NCBI RefSeq assembly: GCF_027158205.1 | Contig: NZ_JAPVLU010000057.1 | Coordinates: 1-48,335, forward strand | Length of the DNA: 48,335 nucleotides | Direction of reading: 5' to 3' | Source: Streptomyces sp. H39-S7 | GTDB taxonomy: Bacteria > Actinomycetota > Actinomycetes > Streptomycetales > Streptomycetaceae | Part shown: positions 35,131 to 45,205 of the stretch, piece by piece | Numbering within the stretch: the first letter of the stretch is position 1 | Layout of the letters: each line of letters opens with the position of its first letter | Position numbers and translations under genes: made by a program | Notes under the pieces: model-generated | Seen by the model: only the letters and a program-made list of their open reading frames with translations | Told to the model about the DNA's origin: nothing | The model's database searches: none

Positions 35131-35976
35131 TCATGGCGTCGCCTTGCGTGCGGTGGTGAAGCGGGGCCGGTTGTTCAGGTCGGGGTGGTCGGCGGCGTCG
35201 GCCCAGCCGGCGTCCTCCTTGAAGATCCACGGAACCTGACCCCCCTGGGAATCCGCGTGCTCGATCACGACGACGCCACCCGGCCGCAGCAGCCGGTGCG
35301 CCGTGCGCTCGATGCCGCGGATGGTGTCGAGGCCGTCCTCACCCGAGAAGAGGGCAAGTTCGGGGTCGTGGTCACGCGCCTCGGGCTGCACGTACTCCCA
35401 CTCGGTGAGCGGGATGTACGGCGGATTGCTGATGACGAGGTCCACCTGGCCGTTGAGCTCGGGAAACGCGGCGAGCGCGTCCCCGTGCTCCAGCTGGACC
35501 TTGCTTCCCTCGATGTTCTTGCGGGCCCATTCCAGGGCCTTCTCCGACAGTTCCACGGCGTGCACGCGCGAGCGCGGCACCTCCTGGGCCAGCGCCAGCG
35601 CGATCGCGCCGGACCCGGTGCACAGGTCCACGATCAGCGGCTCGGCGACGTCCATGGCCCGTACGGCGTCTATCGCCCAGCCGACGACCGACTCCGTCTC
35701 GGGGCGCGGGACGAAGACACCCGGACCGACCTGCAGCTCCAGGTACCGGAAGAAGGCGCGTCCGGTGATGTGCTGGAGCGGTTCGCGGGCCTCGCGGCGG
35801 GCGACCGCCTCCCAGTAGCGGGCGTCGAACTCGGAGTCGGCGACCGAGTGCAGCTCGCCGCGCTTGACGCCGTGCACATACGCGGCCAGTTCCTCCGCGT
35901 CGAAGCGCGGGGACGGCACGCCGGCGTCGGCCAGCCGCTGGGCGGCCTGCGCCACCTCGGCGAGCAGCACGTTCAC
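35131..35976 (-). CDS. prmC: Release factor glutamine methyltransferase
   Basis: PrmC (HemK) methylates the glutamine of the GGQ motif in RF1 and RF2. The 281 residues have an N-terminal helical domain (1-85), VGPGVFVPRPETE, SAM-binding VDLCTGSGAIALALAQ, and the catalytic SNPPYIP. It follows prfA by 66 bp, the standard pairing of enzyme and target. ATG at 35976. Confidence 0.96.
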   Translation of the reverse strand: MNVLLAEVAQAAQRLADAGVPSPRFDAEELAAYVHGVKRGELHSVADSEFDARYWEAVARREAREPLQHITGRAFFRYLELQVGPGVFVPRPETESVVGWAIDAVRAMDVAEPLIVDLCTGSGAIALALAQEVPRSRVHAVELSEKALEWARKNIEGSKVQLEHGDALAAFPELNGQVDLVISNPPYIPLTEWEYVQPEARDHDPELALFSGEDGLDTIRGIERTAHRLLRPGGVVVIEHADSQGGQVPWIFKEDAGWADAADHPDLNNRPRFTTARKATP

Positions 35977-36042
35977 TGATTGCCCTCCTGTTAGCTCGCT
36001 GTGGCCGGTCAGCCGGCGCTTCGGCCGGTGTCGCGGCCGGTG

Positions 36043-37131
36043 TCAGCCGGCGTCGCCGGCCGCGGCCAGCTTGGCGGCGGAGTCGGCATCGACACACGCC
36101 TGGATCATCGCGTCGAGGTCCCCGTCGAGGACCTGGTCCAAGTTGTACGCCTTGAAGCCGACGCGGTGGTCCGAGATGCGGTTCTCGGGGTAGTTGTACG
36201 TCCGGATCCGCTCGGAGCGGTCCACCGTGCGGACCTGGCTGCGGCGCGCGTCGGAGGCCTCCTGGTCGGCTTCCTCCTGCGCGGCCGCGAGCAGCCTGGA
36301 CCGCAGGATACGCATGGCCGACTCCTTGTTCTGGAGCTGGCTCTTCTCGTTCTGGCAGGAGACGACCAGACCGGACGGCAGGTGCGTGATGCGCACCGCG
36401 GAGTCGGTGGTGTTGACGGACTGGCCGCCGGGTCCCGACGAGCGGTACACGTCGATGCGCAGGTCGTTCGGGCCGATCTCGACCTCGACCTCCTCGGCTT
36501 CGGGCGTGACGAGCACGCCGGCCGCGGAGGTGTGGATCCGGCCCTGCGACTCGGTGGCGGGCACCCGCTGCACGCGGTGCACCCCGCCTTCGTACTTCAG
36601 CCGCGCCCAGACGCCCTGGCCGGGCTCGGTGGCCCCGTTGCCGCCCTTGGTCTTCACGGCGACCTGGACGTCCTTGTAGCCGCCGAGGTCGGACTCGTTC
36701 GCCTCGATGAGCTCGGTCTTCCAGCCGACGCGCTCGGCGTACCGCAGGTACATCCGCAGCAGGTCGCCGGCGAACAGCGCGGACTCCTCGCCGCCCTCTC
36801 CGGCCTTGACCTCGAGGATGACGTCCTTCTCGTCGTGCGGGTCGCGCGGTACGAGCAGCAGCCGCAGTTTCTCGGTCAGCTCGGCGCGCTGCTTGTCCAG
36901 CACCTTGAGCTCGGCCGCGAAGTCCGGATCGTCCTGGGCGTACTCACGGGCGGTCTCGATGTCCTCGCCGGTCAGCTTCCAGGAGCGGTAGGTGCCGATG
37001 ATGGGCGTCAGCTCGGCGTAGCGCTTGTTGAGCTTGCGGGCATTGGCCTGATCCGCGTGCACCGCGGGATCGGCGAGCCGCTTCTCGAGGTCGGCGTGCT
37101 CGCCGATCAGTTCCTCGACTGCCTCGAACAT
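36043..37131 (-). CDS. prfA: Peptide chain release factor 1
   Basis: RF1 recognises UAA and UAG stops and triggers peptide release. The 362 residues include the codon-reading tripeptide PAT in VQRVPATESQGRIHTSA and the catalytic GGQ in RSSGPGGQSVNTTDSAVR. The C-terminal VRTVDRSERIRTYNYPENRISDHR is also typical. Start ATG at 37131 with AGGAGAGG upstream. It follows rpmE, separated by a terminator. Confidence 0.97.
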   Translation of the reverse strand: MFEAVEELIGEHADLEKRLADPAVHADQANARKLNKRYAELTPIIGTYRSWKLTGEDIETAREYAQDDPDFAAELKVLDKQRAELTEKLRLLLVPRDPHDEKDVILEVKAGEGGEESALFAGDLLRMYLRYAERVGWKTELIEANESDLGGYKDVQVAVKTKGGNGATEPGQGVWARLKYEGGVHRVQRVPATESQGRIHTSAAGVLVTPEAEEVEVEIGPNDLRIDVYRSSGPGGQSVNTTDSAVRITHLPSGLVVSCQNEKSQLQNKESAMRILRSRLLAAAQEEADQEASDARRSQVRTVDRSERIRTYNYPENRISDHRVGFKAYNLDQVLDGDLDAMIQACVDADSAAKLAAAGDAG

Positions 37132-37181
37132 CTGCTGTGCCTCTCCTGGACAACCCTGGACTGCTATCGGTACCGGACGAC

Positions 37182-37232
37182 AAAGCGCCGGTCCGGTCCC
37201 CCGACGTGACGGGGACCGAGAACCGGCGCTTT
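37182..37232 (-). terminator. Stacked hairpin terminator after rpmE
   Basis: The outer stem is AAAGCGCCGGT (37182-37192) with ACCGGCGCTTT (37222-37232). The inner stem is CGGTCCCC (37194-37201) with GGGGACCG (37211-37218). It begins 8 bp past the rpmE stop and ends in a TTT on the minus strand. Read-through would reach prfA. Confidence 0.8.
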
Positions 37233-37239
37233 CGGGTCG

Positions 37240-37467
37240 CTACTTCTGGGCGGACCCGGCGGCCTTCTTGCCGAAGCGGGCCTCGAAGCGGGCCACGCGG
37301 CCACCGGTGTCGAGGATCTTCTGCTTGCCCGTGTAGAACGGGTGGCACGCGGAGCAGACGTCGGCGCGAATCACGCCGCTCTTCTCGGTGCTGCGGGTCG
37401 TGAACGACGCGCCACAGGTGCAGGTGACCTGGGTCTCGACGTACTCGGGGTGAATTTCGCGCTTCAA
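37240..37467 (-). CDS. rpmE: 50S ribosomal protein L31, zinc-binding form
   Basis: A 75-residue ribosomal protein. The zinc ligands of the C+ form are present: CTCGASF and DVCSACHPFYTGKQ (CxC and CxxC). Family blocks KREIHPEY and GRVARFEARFGKK fit L31. Streptomyces usually also has a zinc-free paralogue under Zur control elsewhere. The start is TTG at 37467, preceded by AGGAG. Confidence 0.96.
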   Translation of the reverse strand: MKREIHPEYVETQVTCTCGASFTTRSTEKSGVIRADVCSACHPFYTGKQKILDTGGRVARFEARFGKKAAGSAQK

Positions 37468-37624
37468 GGGATGCTCCTAGGTTCGGGAGGGCGCCGGGTC
37501 GTGGAGCGGGTTTGCGTCACGTGAACCGGGGCCAGCGGTCCAGTCTGCCAGCACCGGCCGCATCTCCCAAAACGAGAGGCGGCCGGATTTCATTCCCGAC
37601 GGCTCCGCGCGGCCGGGAAAACGC

Positions 37625-37672
37625 CCCGAACCCGTGCGGGAGCTGCGCGGGAGCCCGCCGGAAGGGTTCGGG
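37625..37672 (-). terminator. Terminator after the LCP gene
   Basis: CCCGAACCC (37625-37633) pairs with GGGTTCGGG (37664-37672), with an inner GCGGG/CCCGC stem. It lies 7 bp past the stop of the LytR-CpsA-Psr gene. Confidence 0.65.
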
Positions 37673-37678
37673 AACGTT

Positions 37679-38758
37679 TCAGGAACCGCTTCCGACGACG
37701 CCCTTGGCATCAGTCTCGGCGGCGGCGGAGCCCTTGAGGGCGGCCGCCGGTATCGGCAGGTCCGACGTGAGCGCCTGCCACACGAGCGCGGCCTGGGCGT
37801 CCAGGGGCTCGACGCGGTTCTCGTCGCTCTTGGCGTACTGGACCGGCAGCGTCACCATGTCGATGTTCTCGGACTTCAGGCTGGAGAGGCTTCCCGCCAG
37901 CCCCTGGAGCCCGCTGATGGAGGCGAGCTCCGAGTCGGTGGTGATGGCCGTGGTGGCCTTGTCGGCGACCTTGTAGAGCTTCGCGGGGTTCGACAGCACG
38001 CCCAGACCGTTCGCCCGGTCCATGAGCGCCTTCATGAACGCCTGCTGCAGCTGTATGCGGCCCAGGTCGCTGCCGTCGGCCACGCCGTGCCGGGTGCGGA
38101 CCAGGCCGAGCGACTGCTCGCCGTTGAGCGTGTGGGTGCCGGCCGCCAGGTCCAGGTGGCTGGATTTGTCGTGGATCGCCTTGGTGGTGGTGATGGGGAC
38201 CCCGCCCAGGGCGTCGATCAGGCCCTTGAAGCCGGTGAAGTCGACCTCGATGTAGTGATCCATGCGGATACCGGTCAGCGACTCGACGGTCTTGACCGCG
38301 CACGCCGGGCCACCGAGCTCGTACGACTCGTTGAACATCACCTTGCGGGCCTCGGGAGAGGTGCCGCCGGCGGTCTTGGTGCACTCGGGGCGGGTGATCA
38401 GGGTGTCGCGCGGGATGCTCACCACGCTGGCGGTCCTGTGGCCCTCGTAGAGGTGCACGATCATCGCGGTGTCGGAGCGGGCGCTGCCCTCGTCCGCACC
38501 GTACTTGTCGTTGGCGCCGGCGCGGGAGTCGGAGCCGAGGACGAGTATGTCCTCGGAGCCGTTGTCGACCTGCGCGGGCCGGTTGTCACCGAGCGCCCGG
38601 TTGATGTCGACGCCGGTGATGTTCCCGTTGAGCTTGAAGTACAGGTATCCGGAACCGACGCCGCCCAGCACGACCAGGCCGGCGACGGTCCAGGCGGTTA
38701 TTCGCAGCGGACGGCGGCCCGGGGCCGTGCGCCGCGCATCGCTCGTGTGGTCCGCCAT
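37679..38758 (-). CDS. LytR-CpsA-Psr (LCP) family glycopolymer transferase
   Basis: LCP enzymes attach polyprenyl-linked teichoic acids or other glycans to peptidoglycan, outside the membrane. The 359 residues have a short basic cytoplasmic part, one membrane helix (about 20-42), then the LCP domain: DILVLGSDSR, SDTAMIVHLYEGHRTASVVSIPRD, MDHYIEVDFTGFKGLIDALGGV, and GLVRTRHGVADGSDLGRIQLQQ with the conserved arginines. The C-terminal 80 residues are Ala/Ser-rich. It is inserted between rpmE and rho, where mycobacteria have no such gene (from memory). Confidence 0.93.
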   Translation of the reverse strand: MADHTSDARRTAPGRRPLRITAWTVAGLVVLGGVGSGYLYFKLNGNITGVDINRALGDNRPAQVDNGSEDILVLGSDSRAGANDKYGADEGSARSDTAMIVHLYEGHRTASVVSIPRDTLITRPECTKTAGGTSPEARKVMFNESYELGGPACAVKTVESLTGIRMDHYIEVDFTGFKGLIDALGGVPITTTKAIHDKSSHLDLAAGTHTLNGEQSLGLVRTRHGVADGSDLGRIQLQQAFMKALMDRANGLGVLSNPAKLYKVADKATTAITTDSELASISGLQGLAGSLSSLKSENIDMVTLPVQYAKSDENRVEPLDAQAALVWQALTSDLPIPAAALKGSAAAETDAKGVVGSGS

Positions 38759-38886
38759 GGCCCCTCAGTCCTCGTCCGTCGTCGGTGTGCGGCTACCCCC
38801 AGCTGTGTCGCTCAGGCGTGGCTTGTCCTGACCTGTCAGACGGTGATTCGTCCGACGTGGTTCCTGGCGAGTGTGCACGCCGAACA

Positions 38887-38938
38887 TAAGAACGGGCTCT
38901 CAGGTCCCCCTTGCGGGGAGCCCGAGAGCCCGCTCTTA
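38887..38938. terminator. Terminator after rho
   Basis: TAAGAACGGGCTCTC (38887-38901) pairs with GAGAGCCCGCTCTTA (38924-38938) with one mismatch, and an inner TCCCC/GGGGA stem closes the loop. It lies about 75 bp past the rho stop, so even the termination factor gene uses an intrinsic-type hairpin. Confidence 0.75.
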
Positions 38939-39011
38939 CGCCTTCTCGCCCTTATGACAGCCCTTCTACGACGTATATCGCGTGACAGACGTCTCGAAAG
39001 GGGCGAACCCG

Positions 39012-41117
<2,106 letters not shown>

Positions 41118-41490
41118 GAAGGGTCCTTCCCTGGAGCGGACGTCGGCCTGTCTGGCTCGGCGACCGGTTGTGCTGTCCGGATCTGGGCGTTTCCGCTGCT
41201 CAGAGCCGGGGCGATGGTCCGCCTGATGGCGGCAGATAGACAAACATGGTTCCGGCGCGAAGGGTGAAGGAGATTATTCGCGCCGACTCCGGAGCGTGCT
41301 CGACACTGCTTAGGCGGGATGCTCAGGCGGTGTGGGAGGCTCCCGGAAGAGTGGCGGTCCCCAGAAGGGACACAGATCACTGCTGCGTGCACTTCGGCAC
41401 CATTCGTGTGCATGGTCCGTCGAGTGCAGGCTTGACATTAACACTACCGGATCCAACAAACATTCCCCCTCTCTCCAACCGGCAATCGTG
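41118..41490 (-). promoter_or_regulatory. Rho leader region (373 bp without a supported gene)
   Basis: No gene is supported. On the minus strand a TAGTGT box (41446-41441) could be the rho -10, giving a leader of about 317 bases. An open frame of 99 codons (41413 to 41114) ends in a TGA overlapping the rho GTG by 4 bp, but only about two thirds of its codons end in G or C, far below the genes around it. The length of the leader suits rho autoregulation by premature termination, as in other bacteria (inference). Confidence 0.4.
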
Positions 41491-42414
41491 TCACTGCCCC
41501 ACTGCGAGGGGCAGGACACAGGCCCCTGCCGCGTCGAGGGCCAGACGGTTCGCCGCCCACCCCTCGCCCGCGAGCCGGGAGACTTTGTCCGCGGCGCCTT
41601 CCTCGGTGAGCGCGAGGACCGTGGGTCCCGCTCCCGAGATGACCGAGGGGACGCCGTCAGCACGCAGCCGGTTCACCAGAGCCACGCTTTCGGGCATGGC
41701 AGGAGCACGGTAGTCCTGGTGCAGCCGGTCCTCGGTGGCGGGCAGCAGCAGCTCGGGACGGCGGGTGAGCGCCTCCACCAGCAGCGCGGCACGGCCCGCG
41801 TTGACCGCCGCGTCCACATGCGGGACGGTCCGCGGCAGCAGGCCGCGGGCGACCTCGGTCAGTACCGGCTTGGACGGGACGAAGACCACCGGGACGACGG
41901 AGGCCGCCGGATCCAGCCGGATCGCGCGGGCGGCACCGGACTCGGTCCAGGCGAGGGTGAAGCCGCCGAGCAGACAGGCGGCGACGTTGTCGGGGTGGCC
42001 CTCGATCTCGGTGGCCAGTTCCAGCAGCGCGGCGTCGTCGAGACGCTCGGGGCCGCCTATGGTCACCGCGCGGGCGGCCATGATCCCCGCGCAGATCGCG
42101 GCGGACGAGGAGCCCAGGCCGCGGCCGTGCGGGATGCGGTTGGCGCAGACCACCTCCAGGCCGCGCGGCTGTCCGCCGAGCAGGTCGAAAGCGGTCCGCA
42201 TGGAGCGCACCACCAGGTGCTTCTCGTCGCGGGCCAGGTTCTCGGCGCCCTCGCCCGCGATGTCCACATGCAGCCCGGAGTCGGCGACCCGGACCACGAC
42301 ATCGTCGTAAAGGCCCAGCGCCAGGCCGAAGGCGTCAAAGCCGGGGCCGAGGTTGGCGCTGGTCGCGGGGACGCGCACTCGGACCGCGGCGGCGCGGAAC
42401 GCGGGACCGGCCAT
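41491..42414 (-). CDS. thrB: Homoserine kinase
   Basis: It phosphorylates L-homoserine with ATP, the step before threonine synthase. The 307 residues belong to the GHMP kinase family: VRVPATSANLGPGFDAFGLALGL near the N-terminus, the ATP loop PHGRGLGSSSAAICAG, and the C-terminal VISGAGPTVLAL. The ATG at 42414 follows AGGAG by about 11 bp. It is 264 bp from thrC with a hairpin between, so it may have its own promoter (TAGGCT at 42587-42582, minus strand). Confidence 0.95.
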   Translation of the reverse strand: MAGPAFRAAAVRVRVPATSANLGPGFDAFGLALGLYDDVVVRVADSGLHVDIAGEGAENLARDEKHLVVRSMRTAFDLLGGQPRGLEVVCANRIPHGRGLGSSSAAICAGIMAARAVTIGGPERLDDAALLELATEIEGHPDNVAACLLGGFTLAWTESGAARAIRLDPAASVVPVVFVPSKPVLTEVARGLLPRTVPHVDAAVNAGRAALLVEALTRRPELLLPATEDRLHQDYRAPAMPESVALVNRLRADGVPSVISGAGPTVLALTEEGAADKVSRLAGEGWAANRLALDAAGACVLPLAVGQ

Positions 42415-42611
42415 CGTTCGACGATTCTCCTTGTACTGGTGCTTGTTTCTTGTGCAGAGGTGCTGTTCTGCCCCGGAATGCCGAGCCATTGGCGATGTAC
42501 GGCGGGGCTGCGATTGCGGCAGGAGCGGCAATGCCTGTGGCATGAACCGGATCGGCACACTGCGGCGCCGGTAGGGGTCAGCCTATCGAAGGAAGGTTCT
42601 GCTGCGACATA

Positions 42612-42660
42612 GGGCGCACGAACAGCGCGTGATGCGTGTCGCGAGCTTCTTCGTGCGCCC
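42612..42660 (-). terminator. Hairpin between thrC and thrB
   Basis: GGGCGCACGAA (42612-42622) pairs perfectly with TTCGTGCGCCC (42650-42660) around a 27-base loop, 18 bp past the thrC stop. It would end or attenuate the hom-thrC transcript before thrB. Confidence 0.7.
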
Positions 42661-42678
42661 CTGCGCTGCGGCGCCGCG

Positions 42679-43794
42679 TCAGACCAGTCCCAGCTTCTCC
42701 GCGGCTGCGTCCGCGTCGACCGCCACGGTGACCGGCTGGGGCGCGCCGGCGACCGCCCAGTCCGGGTCCTTGAGGCCGTTGCCGGTCACGGTGCAGACGA
42801 TCCGCTGCCCCGGGTCGACCTTGCCCTCTTCGAGCGCCTTGAGCAGGCCGGCCACCGACGCGGCCGAGGCGGGCTCCACGAAGACGCCCTCCTTGGCAGC
42901 CAACAGCCGGTAGGCGGAGAGGATCTGACGGTCGGTCACCGCTTCGATCAGACCGCCGGACTCGTCCCGCGCCTCCTCGGCGAACTGCCAGGAAGCCGGG
43001 TTGCCGATCCGGATCGCGGTCGCGATGGTCTGCGGGCTGCGCACCGGAGCACCGTTGACGATCGGCGCGGAACCGGCTGCCTGAAAGCCCCACATGCGCG
43101 GCTTGCGGGTGGAGATCTTGTCAGCCGCATACTCGCGGTAGCCGCGCCAGTACGCGGTGATGTTGCCCGCGTTGCCCACCGGAAGCAGGTGGAGGTCGGG
43201 CGCGTCGCCAAGCGCGTCGACGATTTCGAACGCGGCGGTCTTCTGGCCCTCGATACGTACCGGGTTGACCGAATTGACCAGCGCCACCGGGTACTTCTCC
43301 GACAGTCCGCGCGCCAGGTCCAGGCAGTCGTCGAAGTTGCCGTCGACCTGAAGGATCTTGGCACCGTGGATCAGCGCCTGGCCCATCTTGCCCAGCGCGA
43401 TCTTGCCCTGCGGCACCAGGACGGCGCAGACCATCCCGGCGCGCACCGCGTAGGCGGCCGCCGAGGCGGAGGTGTTGCCGGTGGAGGCGCAGATGACGGC
43501 CTGGGCGCCCTCTTCCTTGGCGCGGGTGATCGCCATGGTCATCCCGCGGTCCTTGAAGGAGCCGGTGGGGTTGGCGCCCTCGACCTTGAGGAACACGTCG
43601 CACCCGGTCAGCTCGGAGAGCAGCTGCGCGGGAACGAGCGGAGTGCCACCCTCCAGCAGCGTGACGACCGGGGAGTCCGCAGCGACCGGCAGCCGGTCGC
43701 GGTACTCCTCGATGATGCCGCGCCACTGGTGGGTGCCGGACATTCGGGGACCCGCGGTGGAGCCGCTCGGAGATTCGGTGGTGACAGCGTTCAT
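42679..43794 (-). CDS. thrC: Threonine synthase
   Basis: A PLP enzyme that converts O-phosphohomoserine to threonine. It has 371 residues. The PLP lysine is K81 in NPTGSFKDRGM, followed by ASTGNTSASAAAYA, the phosphate loop PVGNAGN, and EPASAASVAGL near the C-terminus. The first 18 residues are a Ser/Thr-rich extension; a second ATG (Met18) would give the more usual 354-residue length. The first ATG has GGGGAG upstream and lies 6 bp past the hom stop, so I keep it. Confidence 0.95.
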   Translation of the reverse strand: MNAVTTESPSGSTAGPRMSGTHQWRGIIEEYRDRLPVAADSPVVTLLEGGTPLVPAQLLSELTGCDVFLKVEGANPTGSFKDRGMTMAITRAKEEGAQAVICASTGNTSASAAAYAVRAGMVCAVLVPQGKIALGKMGQALIHGAKILQVDGNFDDCLDLARGLSEKYPVALVNSVNPVRIEGQKTAAFEIVDALGDAPDLHLLPVGNAGNITAYWRGYREYAADKISTRKPRMWGFQAAGSAPIVNGAPVRSPQTIATAIRIGNPASWQFAEEARDESGGLIEAVTDRQILSAYRLLAAKEGVFVEPASAASVAGLLKALEEGKVDPGQRIVCTVTGNGLKDPDWAVAGAPQPVTVAVDADAAAEKLGLV

Positions 43795-43800
43795 AGTGGG

Positions 43801-45093
43801 TTACTCCCCTTCCACGCGCATGATGCTGGCGACGCCGCGTACGGTGTCGAGCTTCCGCAGTGCCCCGACGGTCGCCGACAAGGCGGCGTCGGGCGCACGG
43901 TGAGTGACGACGACGAGGGACGCTTCGCCGTCCTTGCCCTGCTGGCGGACCGTGTCGATCGACACGTCGTGTTCCGCGAAAACGGTGGCGACCTGGGCGA
44001 GAACGCCCGGTTTGTCCGCCACGTCAAGGCTGATGTGGTAACGGGTGACCACATCGCCCATCGGGCTCACCGGCAGTTGCGTGTACGCGGACTCGCCGGC
44101 GCCTGTGGTGCCTGCCAGTTTGTTGCGGCAGGCGGCCACGAGGTCGCCGAGTACGGCGGAGGCGGTGGGTGCGCCGCCCGCGCCGGGACCGTAGAACATG
44201 AGCTGACCCGCGGCCTCCGCCTCGACGAAGACCGCGTTGTACGCCTCACGGACGCTCGCCAGCGGATGGCTGAGCGGGATCATCGCCGGGTGGACCCGGG
44301 CGGTGACGGACCTGCCGTCCGTGGTGCGCTCGCAGATGGCCAGCAGCTTGACCGTGCAGCCCATCCGCTTGGCGGACGCGATGTCGGCGGCGGTGACCTC
44401 GGTGAGGCCCTCCCGGTACACGTCGTCCATGGTCACACGGGTGTGGAAAGCGATGCCGGCCAGGATCGCGGCCTTGGCGGCGGCGTCGAAGCCCTCCACG
44501 TCGGCGGTCGGGTCGGCCTCGGCGTAGCCGAGCGCGGTGGCCTCGTCGAGCGCCTCGGAGTAGCCGGCGCCGCTGGAGTCCATCTTGTCGAGGATGAAGT
44601 TGGTCGTACCGTTGACGATGCCCATCACCCGGTTGATCTTGTCGCCGGCCAGCGACTCGCGCAGCGGGCGGATCAGCGGGATGGCACCGGCCACCGCGGC
44701 CTCGTAATAGAGGTCGACCTTGTGCGCGGCGGCGGCGGCGTGCAGCGTCGCGCCGTCCGCGGCGAGCAGCGCCTTGTTGGCGCTGACCACGGACGCGCCG
44801 TGCTCGAAGGCGGTGGTGATGAGGGTTCGGACCGGCTCGATGCCGCCGATCACCTCGATGACGACGTCGATGTCGCCCCGTTTGACCAGGGCGGTGGCGT
44901 CGGTGGTGAGCAGCTCCGCGGGCACGCCGGCGCGCACCCGGTTGGGGCGCCGCACCGCGATCCCGGCCAGTTCGACGGGGGCTCCGATTCGCGCGGCGAG
45001 ATCGGCGCCCTGCGTCGTCATGATGCGCGTCACCTCTGAGCCGACCACACCACAGCCCAGCAGCGCCACCTTCAGCGGACGCGTACGCATCAT
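43801..45093 (-). CDS. hom: Homoserine dehydrogenase
   Basis: It reduces aspartate-4-semialdehyde to homoserine at the branch towards threonine and methionine. The 430 residues show the NAD(P) motif LLGCGVVGSEV, SANKALLA, the catalytic-domain blocks YYEAAVAGAIPLIRPLRESL, NGTTNFILDKM and YAEADPTADVEGFDAAAK, and a C-terminal ACT domain (about 345-430, YHISLDVADKPGVLAQVATVF) for threonine feedback. GAGGT precedes the ATG. A 16-bp stem hairpin lies between it and lysA upstream. Confidence 0.96.
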   Translation of the reverse strand: MMRTRPLKVALLGCGVVGSEVTRIMTTQGADLAARIGAPVELAGIAVRRPNRVRAGVPAELLTTDATALVKRGDIDVVIEVIGGIEPVRTLITTAFEHGASVVSANKALLAADGATLHAAAAAHKVDLYYEAAVAGAIPLIRPLRESLAGDKINRVMGIVNGTTNFILDKMDSSGAGYSEALDEATALGYAEADPTADVEGFDAAAKAAILAGIAFHTRVTMDDVYREGLTEVTAADIASAKRMGCTVKLLAICERTTDGRSVTARVHPAMIPLSHPLASVREAYNAVFVEAEAAGQLMFYGPGAGGAPTASAVLGDLVAACRNKLAGTTGAGESAYTQLPVSPMGDVVTRYHISLDVADKPGVLAQVATVFAEHDVSIDTVRQQGKDGEASLVVVTHRAPDAALSATVGALRKLDTVRGVASIMRVEGE

Positions 45094-45129
45094 CCGACCT
45101 CGTTTCTCACATCTCTCGGGGTAGGACCA

Positions 45130-45178
45130 GTCTCACGCACCGGACGCGAGAATCCATCTCCTGTCCGGTGCGTGAGAC
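45130..45178 (-). terminator. Hairpin between lysA and hom
   Basis: GTCTCACGCACCGGAC (45130-45145) pairs perfectly with GTCCGGTGCGTGAGAC (45163-45178), 17-base loop, 27 bp past the lysA stop and 36 bp before the hom ATG. The 16-bp perfect stem suggests termination of the lysA transcript; it lies on the hom side close enough to affect hom expression as an attenuator as well. Confidence 0.75.
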
Positions 45179-45205
45179 CAGCCCCGCTATTTTTGAGATT
45201 TCACT

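Noticed and set aside
41434..41460. TTGACA on the plus strand upstream of rho
   Set aside because: A -35-like hexamer is present but no -10 at proper spacing and no plus-strand gene follows.
41494..41514. CTGCCCC/GGGGCAG hairpin at the end of thrB
   Set aside because: It lies within the last codons of thrB and has no U run, so I do not call it a terminator.
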